This document shows, one piece after another, positions 53,588 to 62,530 of a DNA stretch of 64,000 nucleotides. The translations under genes were made by a program, and so were the position numbers. Below the pieces are notes generated by a model, which searched no databases, was not told the DNA's origin, and saw only the letters and a program-made list of their open reading frames with translations. Within the stretch, counting starts at the first letter, position 1; each line of letters begins with the position of its first letter. Source of the stretch: an uncultured Prevotella sp. (GTDB lineage Bacteria; Bacteroidota; Bacteroidia; Bacteroidales; Bacteroidaceae); the NCBI GenBank assembly GCA_900314935.1, contig OMXE01000005.1:62001-126000 (forward strand), in the 5' to 3' direction.

Positions 53588-54121
53588 CAAAATTTCGCAA
53601 TTTTCGTATTTTTTCTACGTTATATATGCATGATTAACTATATATTGGATGAGAGAATGGCTATTTCGTACCTGTTTACGGTTCGATGTTGTAGCTTGGT
53701 AGTTCATCGCGTCTCGGCATAGCTGATGCACGCATCGCTCTGCTCTCGCTGCTCCATCGGTTCGACAAAACATAAAGAAACATACGTTTTCTTTTTGTTT
53801 TGTGCTCACTTAATCGTACTTTGGCTGCGCCGAAGATACTCTCGTTGACTTTGTCTACCTCTGTCATGACTCGGCCATTTGAGCAAGCTCAATAGCACTC
53901 GCTATTCCATCGGTTCGGAAGAAAAATAAACAAGTTTTATTTTGTACTTCGCTCACTTAATCGTACATTGACTTCGTCGATATTGCTCATGCTCGGCAAT
54001 TGATGCAAGCATCATTGCTCTCACTTAAACGCAACTTTGACTTCGTCGAAAATACTTTCACTCGACAGAACAAAAAAAGCACCCTTTTCTTTTGTTCTGT
54101 ACTCGCTTATTTGTATCTTTG
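53588..54121. repeat. Intergenic region with repeated hairpin plus promoter-like units
   Basis: No gene is seen between 53588 and 54143. Three A-rich/T-rich hairpins (53765-53803, 53918-53950, 54066-54099) are followed directly, in the first two, by GCTCACTTAATCGTAC (53804-53819 and 53951-53966), and a third partial copy of that sequence lies at 54017-54035. After the last hairpin comes CTCGCTTATTTGTATCTTTG, a working-looking promoter. The units look like successive copies of one hairpin-promoter block, the earlier ones degenerate. Confidence 0.75.
54091..54121 (+). promoter_or_regulatory. Promoter of the small lipoprotein gene
   Basis: TTTG (54091-54094), 19 bases, TATCTTTG (54114-54121). 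The -33 element lies in the right arm of the hairpin at 54066-54099. The gene starts at 54144. Confidence 0.85.
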
Positions 54122-54143
54122 CAAGCAGTTAAAGGATTGAAAG

Positions 54144-54434
54144 ATGAAAAAAGTTTTTGTTTCAATGGTTGTGGCATTCGCAGCATTGGTGATGCTGAAC
54201 GGATGCATCGTGTCGGACACGAAGTTGAACGACAAGGTTACACAGAGTATCGTGGAGTATGAGCAGCAGCAGGGAAACACCCTGGAGGTAATCGACCTGA
54301 AGCTGGAGAAGGCCGAAGGGAAGAACTACAAGGGTGTACTCACGGGCAAGCTCAACGGTGAGGATGCTATCTTCGATGTTACCGTGGATGACTCCGGTAA
54401 GGAGTTCGATATTGACTGGGAGCAGAGAAAGTAA
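54144..54434 (+). CDS. Small lipoprotein of unknown function
   Basis: A 96-residue lipoprotein. MKKVFVSMVVAFAALVMLNG followed by C is a lipoprotein signal (lipobox LNGC). The mature part is short and beta-rich (TLEVIDLKLEKAEGKNYKGVLTGKLNGEDAIFDVTVDDSGKEFDIDWE), resembling small periplasmic beta-sandwich or PepSY-like proteins, but no family is certain. The NUDIX gene starts 2 bases after its stop, so they are co-transcribed. Confidence 0.8.
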   Translation: MKKVFVSMVVAFAALVMLNGCIVSDTKLNDKVTQSIVEYEQQQGNTLEVIDLKLEKAEGKNYKGVLTGKLNGEDAIFDVTVDDSGKEFDIDWEQRK

Positions 54435-54436
54435 TT

Positions 54437-54934
54437 ATGGACAATATGGAAGAACGGTTCCCTCTCGTCGATGAGGAGGGAACGGTGGTGGGTGTGGCTA
54501 CTCGTGGTGCTTGTCATAACGGTTCGCGACTGCTGCACCCTGTGGTACACCTTCATGTTTTCAACGCAGAAGGAGAGTTGTACCTGCAGAAACGACCGGA
54601 ATGGAAGGATATCCAACCAGGGAAATGGGACACGGCCGTAGGCGGTCACATGGACTATGGCGAGACTCCCGAGGACGCTTTGATTCGCGAGGTGCGTGAG
54701 GAGCTGGGTATCACCGACTTCACTCCGGAGTTTATGGGGAAATATGTGTTCGACAGTAAGCGCGAGCGTGAACTGGTGTATGTAAACCGCACCACCTACA
54801 ACGGTCCTGTACGACCCTCTTCCGAGGAGCTAGACGGAGGTAGGTTCTGGACCATCCAGGAGATTCATGAGGCTATAGGCAAAGGAGTGCTGACGCCAAA
54901 CTTCGAAATGGAATTCCAACAGTTCTTCGGTTAA
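54437..54934 (+). CDS. NUDIX hydrolase
   Basis: A 165-residue protein with a Nudix box GGHMDYGETPEDALIREVREELGI (GX5EX7REUXEEXGU, one position varied). The flanks LYLQKRPEWKDIQPGKWDTAVGGH resemble the group that includes IPP isomerase-like and YfcD-type hydrolases acting on nucleotide or isoprenoid diphosphates. Substrate unknown. Second gene of the two-gene unit with the small lipoprotein. Confidence 0.9.
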   Translation: MDNMEERFPLVDEEGTVVGVATRGACHNGSRLLHPVVHLHVFNAEGELYLQKRPEWKDIQPGKWDTAVGGHMDYGETPEDALIREVREELGITDFTPEFMGKYVFDSKRERELVYVNRTTYNGPVRPSSEELDGGRFWTIQEIHEAIGKGVLTPNFEMEFQQFFG

Positions 54935-54940
54935 TTACTA

Positions 54941-55070
54941 ACAACGGAAGAAACGGAAATAAACGGAAAATCGGAAAACTCTCATCAAGATAAGCGGAGG
55001 TTTCAGCAATAGTTCACAGAAAGATTTAGTTTATTTCTGTTTTTCCGTTTATTTCCGTTTCTTCCGTTGT
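54941..55070. repeat. 30-bp perfect inverted repeat
   Basis: Bases 54941-54970 are the exact reverse complement of 55041-55070 (30 bp, 70-base loop). The arms are built of GGAAA/GAAAC-type micro-repeats. It follows the NUDIX stop and precedes the riboswitch promoter; it may act as a transcription end or be a mobile-like repeat. Confidence 0.93.
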
Positions 55071-55094
55071 AAAATTAATAAATTACTCGTTTTC

Positions 55095-55125
55095 TTTGAG
55101 ATTTCAATAATTTCTTGTACTTTTG
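55095..55125 (+). promoter_or_regulatory. Promoter of the cobalamin operon
   Basis: TTTG (55095-55098), 19 bases, TACTTTTG (55118-55125): close consensus. The riboswitch begins just downstream. Confidence 0.85.
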
Positions 55126-55132
55126 CAATGAC

Positions 55133-55290
55133 AACGGTGTCACTTTCAAGTGATGAAAAGGGAAGCAGGTGAGAATCCTGCACTGTCCCGCAGCTGTAAT
55201 CTGCCGTTATGTCGGCGAACAAAATGCCACTGGTCATCCCGGGAAGGCGTTCGCCCTCTGAAGCAGTAAGTCAGAAGACCTGCCGTGGTA
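55133..55290 (+). promoter_or_regulatory. Adenosylcobalamin riboswitch
   Basis: The B12-box and core are recognisable: AAAAGGGAAGCAGGTGAGAA and ACTGTCCCGCAGCTGTAA (about 55156-55201), then ATGCCACTGG (55223-55232), GGGAAGGCG (55241-55249) and AGTCAGAAGACCTGC (55269-55283). It sits between promoter and btuB start and should turn the operon off when cobalamin is plentiful. Confidence 0.94.
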
Positions 55291-55335
55291 GTGTTGATCA
55301 TACCTCTCGAGGAAAGAGGTGTTAAATGGTTTCCT

Positions 55336-57408
55336 ATGGTTATGTTTCCCAGACGACAGTCTGTTGCTTTACGAATTCTTGTTGTTGCATGCACTTTAGT
55401 GACATGCACCGATGTCATAGCCCAGAATGATTCAGATGTGGGGAAGCAGGAGCAACTGCCTGAAGTGACCGTCACGGAGACCAAGCACCAGCAGGCTCAG
55501 CGAAGCACTACACCTTCTTTTGCCATTGACCGGAGAGACATGCTTCGCATGGGTACGACCGACATGGCAGACGCCCTGCATCGCTTACCTGGAGTTACCC
55601 TGCGCGACTATGGAGGTGCGGGGGGAATGAAGACTGTTTGCGTACGCGGCTTTGGGGCCAAGCATACTGGTGTGAGCTATGATGGTGTGGCATTGGGTGA
55701 AAGTCAGAACGGGGAAATTGACGTGTCTCGTTATGGTCTCGACAACCTATCAGCCCTACAGCTAAACGTTGGTGACAATGATCATCTGTTTATATCCGCA
55801 CGACAAGCCTCAACACCTGCCATGCTCAGCATCGAAACCATCACACCCGTTCATGCTATCCATCATCACAGCAATCCCTCTCCTCACCTGACTGCACAAC
55901 TGCGTGTAGGCAGTTTCGACTATATCAGTCCGATGTTGCGTTATGAACAACAAATATCATCCCAACTCACCATTTGGGCAGTAGGCGATTATATCTATGC
56001 AAAGAACGACTACCCTTTCCGTCTGCGCAACGTGTCGGTAGAAACCAAAGAGCGACGCGCAAACAGCAAGATGAATCAGGGACATGTTGAGGTCAATATG
56101 AGATGGGATCTGAACAACAGAAGCATGCTTAGTGGAAAGGCATATTACTATGACAATGACCGACAGCTACCGGGAATAGTACGCTACTATACCAACGTGA
56201 GTCGTGAAACCCTGCGCGACCGTAACGCTTTCGGACAGCTCTTCTATCAGACACGTTGGGATAACGGCTTGTCACTCAAGCTCACAGGAAAGGTGAACTG
56301 GGCAGCCTCATTCTACGACAACGGATTAGTATCCAGTCAAATTATCAATGGCGACTATTGGCAACGTGAGTATTACTCGTCTATGTCGTGGCTCTACGCA
56401 CCTTCAGAGCACTGGGCTTTCAACTATGCTGCCGACTATTTCTTAAACAACCTGAACTCTACCTTGCCCACCGATACACGACCTCTCAGGCATAGTATCT
56501 TACAGACTGTCTCTGCACGTTTCCACAGCAACCGACTCACTGCTTCCTTCCGTCTGCTGCAATCCAACTACATCAACAAAGAAAAGGATTATGCTGATCA
56601 TGCCATGGAGGAGACAGAAAACAGGAACCAACACCGACTATCTCCTTCGGTGAGTTTGTCGTACCTGCTGACAGAAGGACTGCGCCTTCGTGGCTCGTTC
56701 AAAGATATTTTCCGGATGCCCACCTTCAATGAGAACTACTACTACCATTTTGGCAGCAGGACTCTTCTCCCGGAAAAGACTCAGCAATGGAATGTCGGTC
56801 TTACATTCACACAAGGCTACCGGAAGAGCCATGATTATGGGTACTCCCTCTCTTTAGATGCCTATTACAATCAGGTAAAAGACATGATCGTGGCTGTTCC
56901 CTACAATATGTTTGTGTGGCGGTGCATCAATGTAGGTAAGGTGCACGCCATGGGAGTAGACTTTACAGCTCGCTGGCAACAGCCGCTGACCGACAAACAA
57001 ATGATCAGCGCCACTGTTAACTATAGTCTGCAACGCGTGGTCAACCGCACAAATTCAAGTTCGCCCTATTACAACAACCAAATTGCTTACATGCCAAAAT
57101 ATACAGGTGGCATGTCGCTAAGTTGGGAGAATCCTTGGGTAAACCTTTCCATACACGGTGAAGGTATTAGTAGCAGGTGGACCAACAATGAGCATCTTGA
57201 AGGAACGCTCGTGAACGGATATTGGGAAATGGGAGCGACAGCTTGGAGATCGTTTCGCTTGACAAAAAGAAAGGAAACGCATGAAAAAGGCCAAGAACTG
57301 AACCTGCGCTTCGACCTCAAGAACATGTTCAATAAACAATACGAAATCGTTGGAGCCTATCCGATGCCTGGAAGAAACTGGCAAGTCACTATAGGGTATC
57401 AATTCTAA
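55336..57408 (+). CDS. btuB: BtuB-type TonB-dependent cobalamin receptor
   Basis: A 690-residue receptor. The start at 55336 or 55342 gives MVMFPRRQSVALRILVVACTLVTC as signal peptide; the longer frame from 55285 would overlap the riboswitch. The plug (LPEVTVTETKHQQAQRSTTPSFAIDRRDMLRMGTTDMADAL, CVRGFGAKHTGVSYDGVALG) and barrel ending NWQVTIGYQF are TonB-receptor features without a carboxypeptidase-like domain. The riboswitch upstream and BtuG-, BtuF- and BtuC-like genes downstream make cobalamin the likely ligand. Confidence 0.9.
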   Translation: MVMFPRRQSVALRILVVACTLVTCTDVIAQNDSDVGKQEQLPEVTVTETKHQQAQRSTTPSFAIDRRDMLRMGTTDMADALHRLPGVTLRDYGGAGGMKTVCVRGFGAKHTGVSYDGVALGESQNGEIDVSRYGLDNLSALQLNVGDNDHLFISARQASTPAMLSIETITPVHAIHHHSNPSPHLTAQLRVGSFDYISPMLRYEQQISSQLTIWAVGDYIYAKNDYPFRLRNVSVETKERRANSKMNQGHVEVNMRWDLNNRSMLSGKAYYYDNDRQLPGIVRYYTNVSRETLRDRNAFGQLFYQTRWDNGLSLKLTGKVNWAASFYDNGLVSSQIINGDYWQREYYSSMSWLYAPSEHWAFNYAADYFLNNLNSTLPTDTRPLRHSILQTVSARFHSNRLTASFRLLQSNYINKEKDYADHAMEETENRNQHRLSPSVSLSYLLTEGLRLRGSFKDIFRMPTFNENYYYHFGSRTLLPEKTQQWNVGLTFTQGYRKSHDYGYSLSLDAYYNQVKDMIVAVPYNMFVWRCINVGKVHAMGVDFTARWQQPLTDKQMISATVNYSLQRVVNRTNSSSPYYNNQIAYMPKYTGGMSLSWENPWVNLSIHGEGISSRWTNNEHLEGTLVNGYWEMGATAWRSFRLTKRKETHEKGQELNLRFDLKNMFNKQYEIVGAYPMPGRNWQVTIGYQF

Positions 57409-57450
57409 TCAATTATGATTCATTTATTAACCATTTAATTCAAAAAAACA

Positions 57451-58575
57451 ATGAAAAAGTATTTATTGAGTTTCGCAGTGCTGATGATGGGAGCATTCCT
57501 CTTCACTGCATGTAGTGACGATGATGACGACGACAGACAACCCGTAGCTGTTGACGTGAGTGAAGGTATGTTTATTGTTGGTTCCGGTAATACGAGAAGT
57601 AACATCGATGGTAACCTGACCTACATTAACTATACCAGTGGAATATCCACACTGAATGCTTTCCAGAAGGCAAACGGAAAGTCCCTTGGTAAAACGGCAA
57701 ACTTTGCCTTGGTGTATGGACAGAAACTCTATATCGCCGTTGATGGAGAGAACACCATCTGGGTATGCGACAAGAACACGCTCAAGGTTATCAAGCAAAT
57801 CAACACTGTAGAGTTACTGGGTGATGTCAAAGGAATTAGTCCTCGCGCTATGGTTGGTTACAAGGACCAGCTGCTGTTCTCTCTCTATGGAAGCGGTGAC
57901 AATAGTTTAGTAGCTGCCGTTGACACTGTCAACTTCGCATTGAAGAACACTTATAACACAGGAAGCTACACCGATGGTATTACTGTTGTAGGAGACTATC
58001 TCTACACAGCTGATTCTGACTATGGCAATGGTGTAAAGCCCTCTATAACAAAGTGCGACCTGAAAACAGGTAGTTCCCAGCAGATTAAAGGAAAAGATAT
58101 CACTAACCCGATGCATATGCTGACCATTGGCAATGATGTATTCTTCCTCGACTATGGTGAATATGATGCGTCATGGAATCAGACAGGTGCAGGTGTAAGG
58201 CGTGTGGCACAGGACGGAACTGTAACCCGCGTGGTTGATGGCACAGCTATGTGTACAGACGGAAAGCGCATCTTCACTGTAAACGCGCCTTATGGCGGAA
58301 GTGAGACCACTTATCTCATTTATGATCCGGCAACAGGTCAAACCAAATCATGGTCTCCTTCTAACATCTTCAGTCCTGCAGCCATTGCTGCCGATCCTGT
58401 TACCGGTGACATCTTCATTATTTCCTATACGAAGAACGAGGATACGGGTTATCCTGGCTACAACCTGCCCAGCTATGTGAATCAGTACAGCGCTGACGGA
58501 ACATTCAAAAAGCGATACGATTGTGGAGTTGGTCCTATCTCCGTCGTGTTTAACACGAGCGTGAAGTATGAGTAA
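57451..58575 (+). CDS. btuG: BtuG-like beta-propeller lipoprotein
   Basis: A 374-residue lipoprotein. MKKYLLSFAVLMMGAFLFTA followed by C is a lipoprotein signal, then an aspartate-rich linker (SDDDDDD). The body has YncE/DUF5074-type seven-bladed propeller repeats (LYIAVDGENTIWVCDKNTLKVIKQI, YLYTADSDYGNGVKPSITKCDLKTG, DIFIISYTKN). In Bacteroides, BtuG is the surface protein that binds B12 very tightly and sits on BtuB; the operon context fits. Its stop overlaps the start of the next gene by 8 bases. Confidence 0.82.
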   Translation: MKKYLLSFAVLMMGAFLFTACSDDDDDDRQPVAVDVSEGMFIVGSGNTRSNIDGNLTYINYTSGISTLNAFQKANGKSLGKTANFALVYGQKLYIAVDGENTIWVCDKNTLKVIKQINTVELLGDVKGISPRAMVGYKDQLLFSLYGSGDNSLVAAVDTVNFALKNTYNTGSYTDGITVVGDYLYTADSDYGNGVKPSITKCDLKTGSSQQIKGKDITNPMHMLTIGNDVFFLDYGEYDASWNQTGAGVRRVAQDGTVTRVVDGTAMCTDGKRIFTVNAPYGGSETTYLIYDPATGQTKSWSPSNIFSPAAIAADPVTGDIFIISYTKNEDTGYPGYNLPSYVNQYSADGTFKKRYDCGVGPISVVFNTSVKYE

Positions 58576-59692
58576 ACCGCTCAGCATCCTTATATTAGTC
58601 ATTGCGTTGCTATCATCGTGCCGTGGGAATCAAAAGGTTACCACGCACGATGACTGCGACACGGTGGCACTGAAACATGCCACGCACATCTCCATCGTGA
58701 AACATCACGACTTCACAGTGGTGAAGCTGGCTGATCCTTGGAATACAGGAAAGACCTTGCACACCTATGTGCTGGTGCCTGCCGACAAGGAGTTACCGGC
58801 GCAACTGCCTGATGGGGCCGTAGTGAGGACACCGCTCAAAAGGGCGGTGGTAGCCACCAGCGTACACTGCAGTCTGGTTATCGACATGGGAAAAGGAACG
58901 AGCATTGGTGGTATCTGTGAACCGCAGTACATCCATATCCCTTATATCCAGGATCAACTGAAAAAAGGAAGAATAGCCGACTGCGGTAGCGGCATGGCTC
59001 CCACCGTGGAGAAGATCATTGACATGCAGGCCGACGCCATCTTCCTTTCTCCCTTCCAGAACAGCGGTGGCTACGGAAAGGTGGAAGAACTGAAAATCCC
59101 GATTATCGAGACAGCCGACTATATGGAGACATCGGCCTTGGGACGGGCGGAATGGATGCGGTTCTACGGCATGCTGTTCGGTTGTGAGCAGAAAGCCGAC
59201 AGTATGTTCGCTGAGGTGGAAAAAGGCTACATGGAACTGAAGGCATTGGCGAAGACATCTGCCGACAAGCGGTCGATCATGATGGATAAGCAGACAGGGG
59301 CCGTGTGGTATGTTCCTGGTGGACAGAGCACTCTTGGTGGCATCTTTGCTGATGCAGGTATTGACTACCCATGGAAAGAGGATGACCATAGCGGCAGTCT
59401 GGCACTCCCCTTCGAGAGTGTCTTGGAGAAAGCCGAGCATGCAGACATCTGGCTCTTCCGCTACAATTCACCGCACGATATCACTTTTAAAGAGTTGTTG
59501 TCTGACAATGCAGGATACAAGCAGTTCAAGGCGTTCACCGACAAAGAGGTGTATGGCTGTAATACGGCCAGCAGCACCTTCTATGAAGAAACTCCCTTTC
59601 ATCCTAATCTGCTGTTGCGCGACTTTATCTGCATTGCGCACCCTGACCTGCAGTTAGGGGAGCCCAAATACTTTAAGAAACTACATGAGTAA
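58568..59692 (+). CDS. BtuF-like periplasmic binding lipoprotein
   Basis: A 374-residue substrate-binding protein of the FecB/BtuF helical-backbone type. LILVIALLSS followed by C is a lipoprotein signal; AVVATSVHCSLVIDMG, CGSGMAPTVEKIIDMQADAIFLS and IPIIETADYMETSALGRAEWMRFYGMLFG are typical of metal-chelate binding proteins. It should hand cobalamin to the permease encoded next. Overlaps the preceding gene by 8 bases and the permease by 8 bases. Confidence 0.86.
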   Translation: MSKPLSILILVIALLSSCRGNQKVTTHDDCDTVALKHATHISIVKHHDFTVVKLADPWNTGKTLHTYVLVPADKELPAQLPDGAVVRTPLKRAVVATSVHCSLVIDMGKGTSIGGICEPQYIHIPYIQDQLKKGRIADCGSGMAPTVEKIIDMQADAIFLSPFQNSGGYGKVEELKIPIIETADYMETSALGRAEWMRFYGMLFGCEQKADSMFAEVEKGYMELKALAKTSADKRSIMMDKQTGAVWYVPGGQSTLGGIFADAGIDYPWKEDDHSGSLALPFESVLEKAEHADIWLFRYNSPHDITFKELLSDNAGYKQFKAFTDKEVYGCNTASSTFYEETPFHPNLLLRDFICIAHPDLQLGEPKYFKKLHE

Positions 59693-60722
59693 GTTTTCAC
59701 GATTCGCCGTAGGGATGGTACTCATCATCGCAGTACTCTTCGCACTGAGCCTCATCGTTGGCGCAGTGCATATTCCTGTGGAACAGGTAGTACGTATCCT
59801 GTTCCTGCCCTCGGCGGATATTCAAGCCGATCCCGCCATCAAGTCATCGTGGATATACATTGTCCTGCAGAATCGTTTGCCACAGGCCATCACTGCCATG
59901 CTGTGCGGTGCTTCGCTGGCGGTGTGCGGACTGATGTTGCAGACTGCCTTCAGGAACCCGTTGGCTGGTCCGAGTATCTTCGGTATCAACAGCGGCGCCT
60001 CATTAGGTGTGGCACTGGTGATGTTGCTCCTTGGCGGGAGCATCACGGCAGGAAGCTTCTCATTGACTGGTTTCGTAGCCGTTCTCTTCGCTGCCTTCGT
60101 TGGCGCCATGGCGGTCATGGCCCTTATCCTGCTCTTCTCCACGATGGTAAGGAACAACGTCATGCTACTGATCATCGGTATCATGATAGGCTATATCTCC
60201 TCGTCGGCCATCTCCCTACTGAACTTCTTCGCCACAGAGCAAGGAGTACAGTCGTATATGGTCTGGGGACTGGGTAACTTCGGCGGCGTATCGATGGAAC
60301 AGATGCCTTCCTTCGCCTTGATCACATTGGCCGGATTGCTCGGTGCCCTCATGCTGATCAAACCGCTGAACGCCTTACTGCTGGGAGAACAATATGCAGA
60401 GAACTTAGGTATCAACACGCAAAGGGTAAGGAACTACCTGCTGTTTGTGACGGGAATCCTTACCGCTATCACTACCGCGTTCTGCGGACCCATCGCGTTT
60501 ATCGGACTGGCGGTGCCGCATATTGCCCGCATGCTGCTGACTACTGACAACCATCAGTACCTTATGCCAGCAACAATCCTGACAGGTGCAGCCATTGCGC
60601 TGTTGTGCAATGTCATCTGCGTACTGCCAGGATCACAAGGAATCATTCCCCTGAATGCCGTTACACCCATCATGGGTGCCCCGGTCATTATCTATGTTAT
60701 TCTGAAACAGAGGGGGAAATAA
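59685..60722 (+). CDS. btuC: BtuC/FecCD-type ABC permease
   Basis: A 345-residue polytopic permease with QAITAMLCGASLAVCGLMLQTAFRNPLAGPSIFGINSGASLGVA, LGNFGGVSMEQMPSF, GPIAFIGLAVPHIARML and GSQGIIPLNAVTPIMGAPVIIYVIL, all typical of the iron-chelate/vitamin B12 permease family. Final gene of the operon; the expected BtuD ATPase does not follow: the next gene is on the opposite strand immediately after the stop. Confidence 0.93.
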   Translation: MSKFSRFAVGMVLIIAVLFALSLIVGAVHIPVEQVVRILFLPSADIQADPAIKSSWIYIVLQNRLPQAITAMLCGASLAVCGLMLQTAFRNPLAGPSIFGINSGASLGVALVMLLLGGSITAGSFSLTGFVAVLFAAFVGAMAVMALILLFSTMVRNNVMLLIIGIMIGYISSSAISLLNFFATEQGVQSYMVWGLGNFGGVSMEQMPSFALITLAGLLGALMLIKPLNALLLGEQYAENLGINTQRVRNYLLFVTGILTAITTAFCGPIAFIGLAVPHIARMLLTTDNHQYLMPATILTGAAIALLCNVICVLPGSQGIIPLNAVTPIMGAPVIIYVILKQRGK

Positions 60723-61349
60723 TCAGAAGTAGATGGTGCCGTGAATCTGCCAAGTATTGGTCTTGGCCTTGCGTTTGTCGTAGGCCGTGTCGGTCACGTC
60801 CTTGAAGCTCTTCACGTCAGCCGTATTACTTACACCGATATTATAATTTACACCAATCTCATAACGTCCGAGGTTCACGCCGCCACCGAGGTTCACGCTG
60901 AACACGGAGTTATTCAACCGGAAGGTGTTGTCAACCTGCTCTTTGTTTGCATCCCAGTCTTTCCATGAGTATTTATCATCACCTATGTTGAAACTGATCT
61001 GCGGACCGGCTGCAAGATAGATACCGGCCATGTCGCTGAAACCAATATTCAGACGAAGATTAGCGGGAACAATGATGCTCTTCTGGGTGATGGTCTCGTC
61101 ATCGATCTTCATGTCACGCTGATCGTAGTATCCTGCAATATCCAATCCCAGATTGGGGAAAGGAAGAGAGAACTTCAGAACCGGACCTACAAAGAAGCCC
61201 AAACGATTGGAAGTATCGAACACCTCTTCGTTGAACGACATCTCGGTGATATTGAAACCACCTCTCACACCTAAGTTTACCTGGGCCTTAGCCGATGTTA
61301 ATCCTAACATGGCAATGGCCATTGTCAAAACAATCTTTTTCATCTTCAT
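60723..61349 (-). CDS. Outer-membrane beta-barrel (porin-like) protein
   Basis: A 208-residue protein with a signal peptide (MKMKKIVLTMAIAMLGLTSAKAQ) and a small eight-stranded barrel of the PorT/OmpA-like outer-membrane type (NLGVRGGFNITEMSF, LGFFVGPVLKFSLPFPNLGLDIAGYYDQRD, RLNIGFSDMAGIYLAAGPQISFNIG). Its stop lies directly beside the btuC stop, the two being convergent without spacer. It precedes gldN on the same strand with a TTCTCAATT-rich gap between. Role unknown. Confidence 0.85.
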   Translation of the reverse strand: MKMKKIVLTMAIAMLGLTSAKAQVNLGVRGGFNITEMSFNEEVFDTSNRLGFFVGPVLKFSLPFPNLGLDIAGYYDQRDMKIDDETITQKSIIVPANLRLNIGFSDMAGIYLAAGPQISFNIGDDKYSWKDWDANKEQVDNTFRLNNSVFSVNLGGGVNLGRYEIGVNYNIGVSNTADVKSFKDVTDTAYDKRKAKTNTWQIHGTIYF

Positions 61350-61368
61350 AGCTATTTTAAGTTAGTTA

Positions 61369-61400
61369 ATTCTCAATTTTCAATTCTCAATTATCAATTA
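61369..61400. repeat. TTCTCAATT-type imperfect repeats
   Basis: AATTCTCAATTTTCAATTCT, CAATTATCAATTA follow one another here, resembling the TTCTCAATTCTCAATT stretch at 8315-8332. They lie in the gap between gldN and the barrel gene. Confidence 0.85.
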
Positions 61401-61406
61401 TATAGA

Positions 61407-62501
61407 TCAATGTCTCTGTCTTCTTACAGTTACTCTTGCTGAAGAACTACCGGATGAAGAGGATGAAGAAGAGGAAGCACGCTTGGTCTTCACCTTCTCC
61501 GACTTACCCGAAGAGGCACGACGGTTTGAGCTGCTGGCGGCAGCCTTCTTAGCCTTGAGCTTAACTTTTGGATCCAGATTGGCGATGCTGTCCAGACTAT
61601 CCTTACGGACCTGATTGCCCCAGATGTTCTTCTCAAAAGCCAACAGTTCCTGCTCAATACGTTTCTGCTCCTTACTCATGGAAAGGGAGTCAGGACAATA
61701 TTGAGCGAGTGTCTGTCCCAGCATGTTCGTAGTCTTGTAGATAGATCCGCGATACATATTCTTCGTGAAGTAGTCGTCAATGCTCATCGTAGCGGCATTG
61801 TTCATATTACTCGTCATGATGGTCTGCTTAGCCAGGAACGGTGCCACATCATCATACTTCACCCAGAACAGCGGGTATCTGACGGTTCCATCACCGAAAT
61901 CATCCTCACGACTCATAATCGGACAAAGGGCAATCACCTTGGTGTGGAACGTGGCAGAAGCCTGATCATAGTAGGCACTCTCCTTCAGATAGTAACCCTT
62001 TACCTCTCGAGAGGGGATATCACTGTCGTCAATACGGATTCGTCCGTTATCGGTACGCTCATAATAAATATGGTAGTTATCGATGAACGACTTGGGTTTG
62101 ACACGGGCAGAATCGGTGAACACCTCATTACCGTCAGTACGATACTCGTAAGCACGAACCTGTCCTGTGAGCATCAGCTTGAACAGATAGGTGAAGAGGT
62201 TCATCTGTGTGCCGACGGGCTCTACAGGATAATAGAGACCGGCATTGGCATCTTGGGTAAGATCGATCTCACGGTAGATGTCACGTCTCCAAACCACATC
62301 TTCTGACATAGCCTGTGCCGTTGGGAATGATATCTGGGCACGTGTGGTAAGCGTCTGCGCATTTGACTTCTGCTGCTGGGCTTGCTGACGACGAGCAGCA
62401 GGCTGAGCCTGCACCTCACTGATGAAGAAGGAACATACCATGAAGAACATCATGAGCATCATTCCTCTGCATCCTGTTTGAATATTATCTGTACGCATCA
62501 T
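61407..62501 (-). CDS. gldN: Gliding motility/type IX secretion protein GldN (PorN)
   Basis: A 364-residue secreted protein with signal peptide (MLMMFFMVCSFFISEVQAQ). The body (VWRRDIYREIDLTQDANAGLYYPVEPVGTQMNLFTYLFKLML, KVIALCPIMSREDDFGDGTVRYPLFWVKYDD) matches GldN/PorN, which forms the periplasmic ring with GldK/PorK of the type IX secretion system. The C-terminus is unusually serine-rich (KRASSSSSSSSGSSSARV). It follows gldM by 29 bases. Confidence 0.92.
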   Translation of the reverse strand: MMRTDNIQTGCRGMMLMMFFMVCSFFISEVQAQPAARRQQAQQQKSNAQTLTTRAQISFPTAQAMSEDVVWRRDIYREIDLTQDANAGLYYPVEPVGTQMNLFTYLFKLMLTGQVRAYEYRTDGNEVFTDSARVKPKSFIDNYHIYYERTDNGRIRIDDSDIPSREVKGYYLKESAYYDQASATFHTKVIALCPIMSREDDFGDGTVRYPLFWVKYDDVAPFLAKQTIMTSNMNNAATMSIDDYFTKNMYRGSIYKTTNMLGQTLAQYCPDSLSMSKEQKRIEQELLAFEKNIWGNQVRKDSLDSIANLDPKVKLKAKKAAASSSNRRASSGKSEKVKTKRASSSSSSSSGSSSARVTVRRQRH

Positions 62502-62530
62502 ATTCTATGTTATTATCTTTCTGTTTTCCT

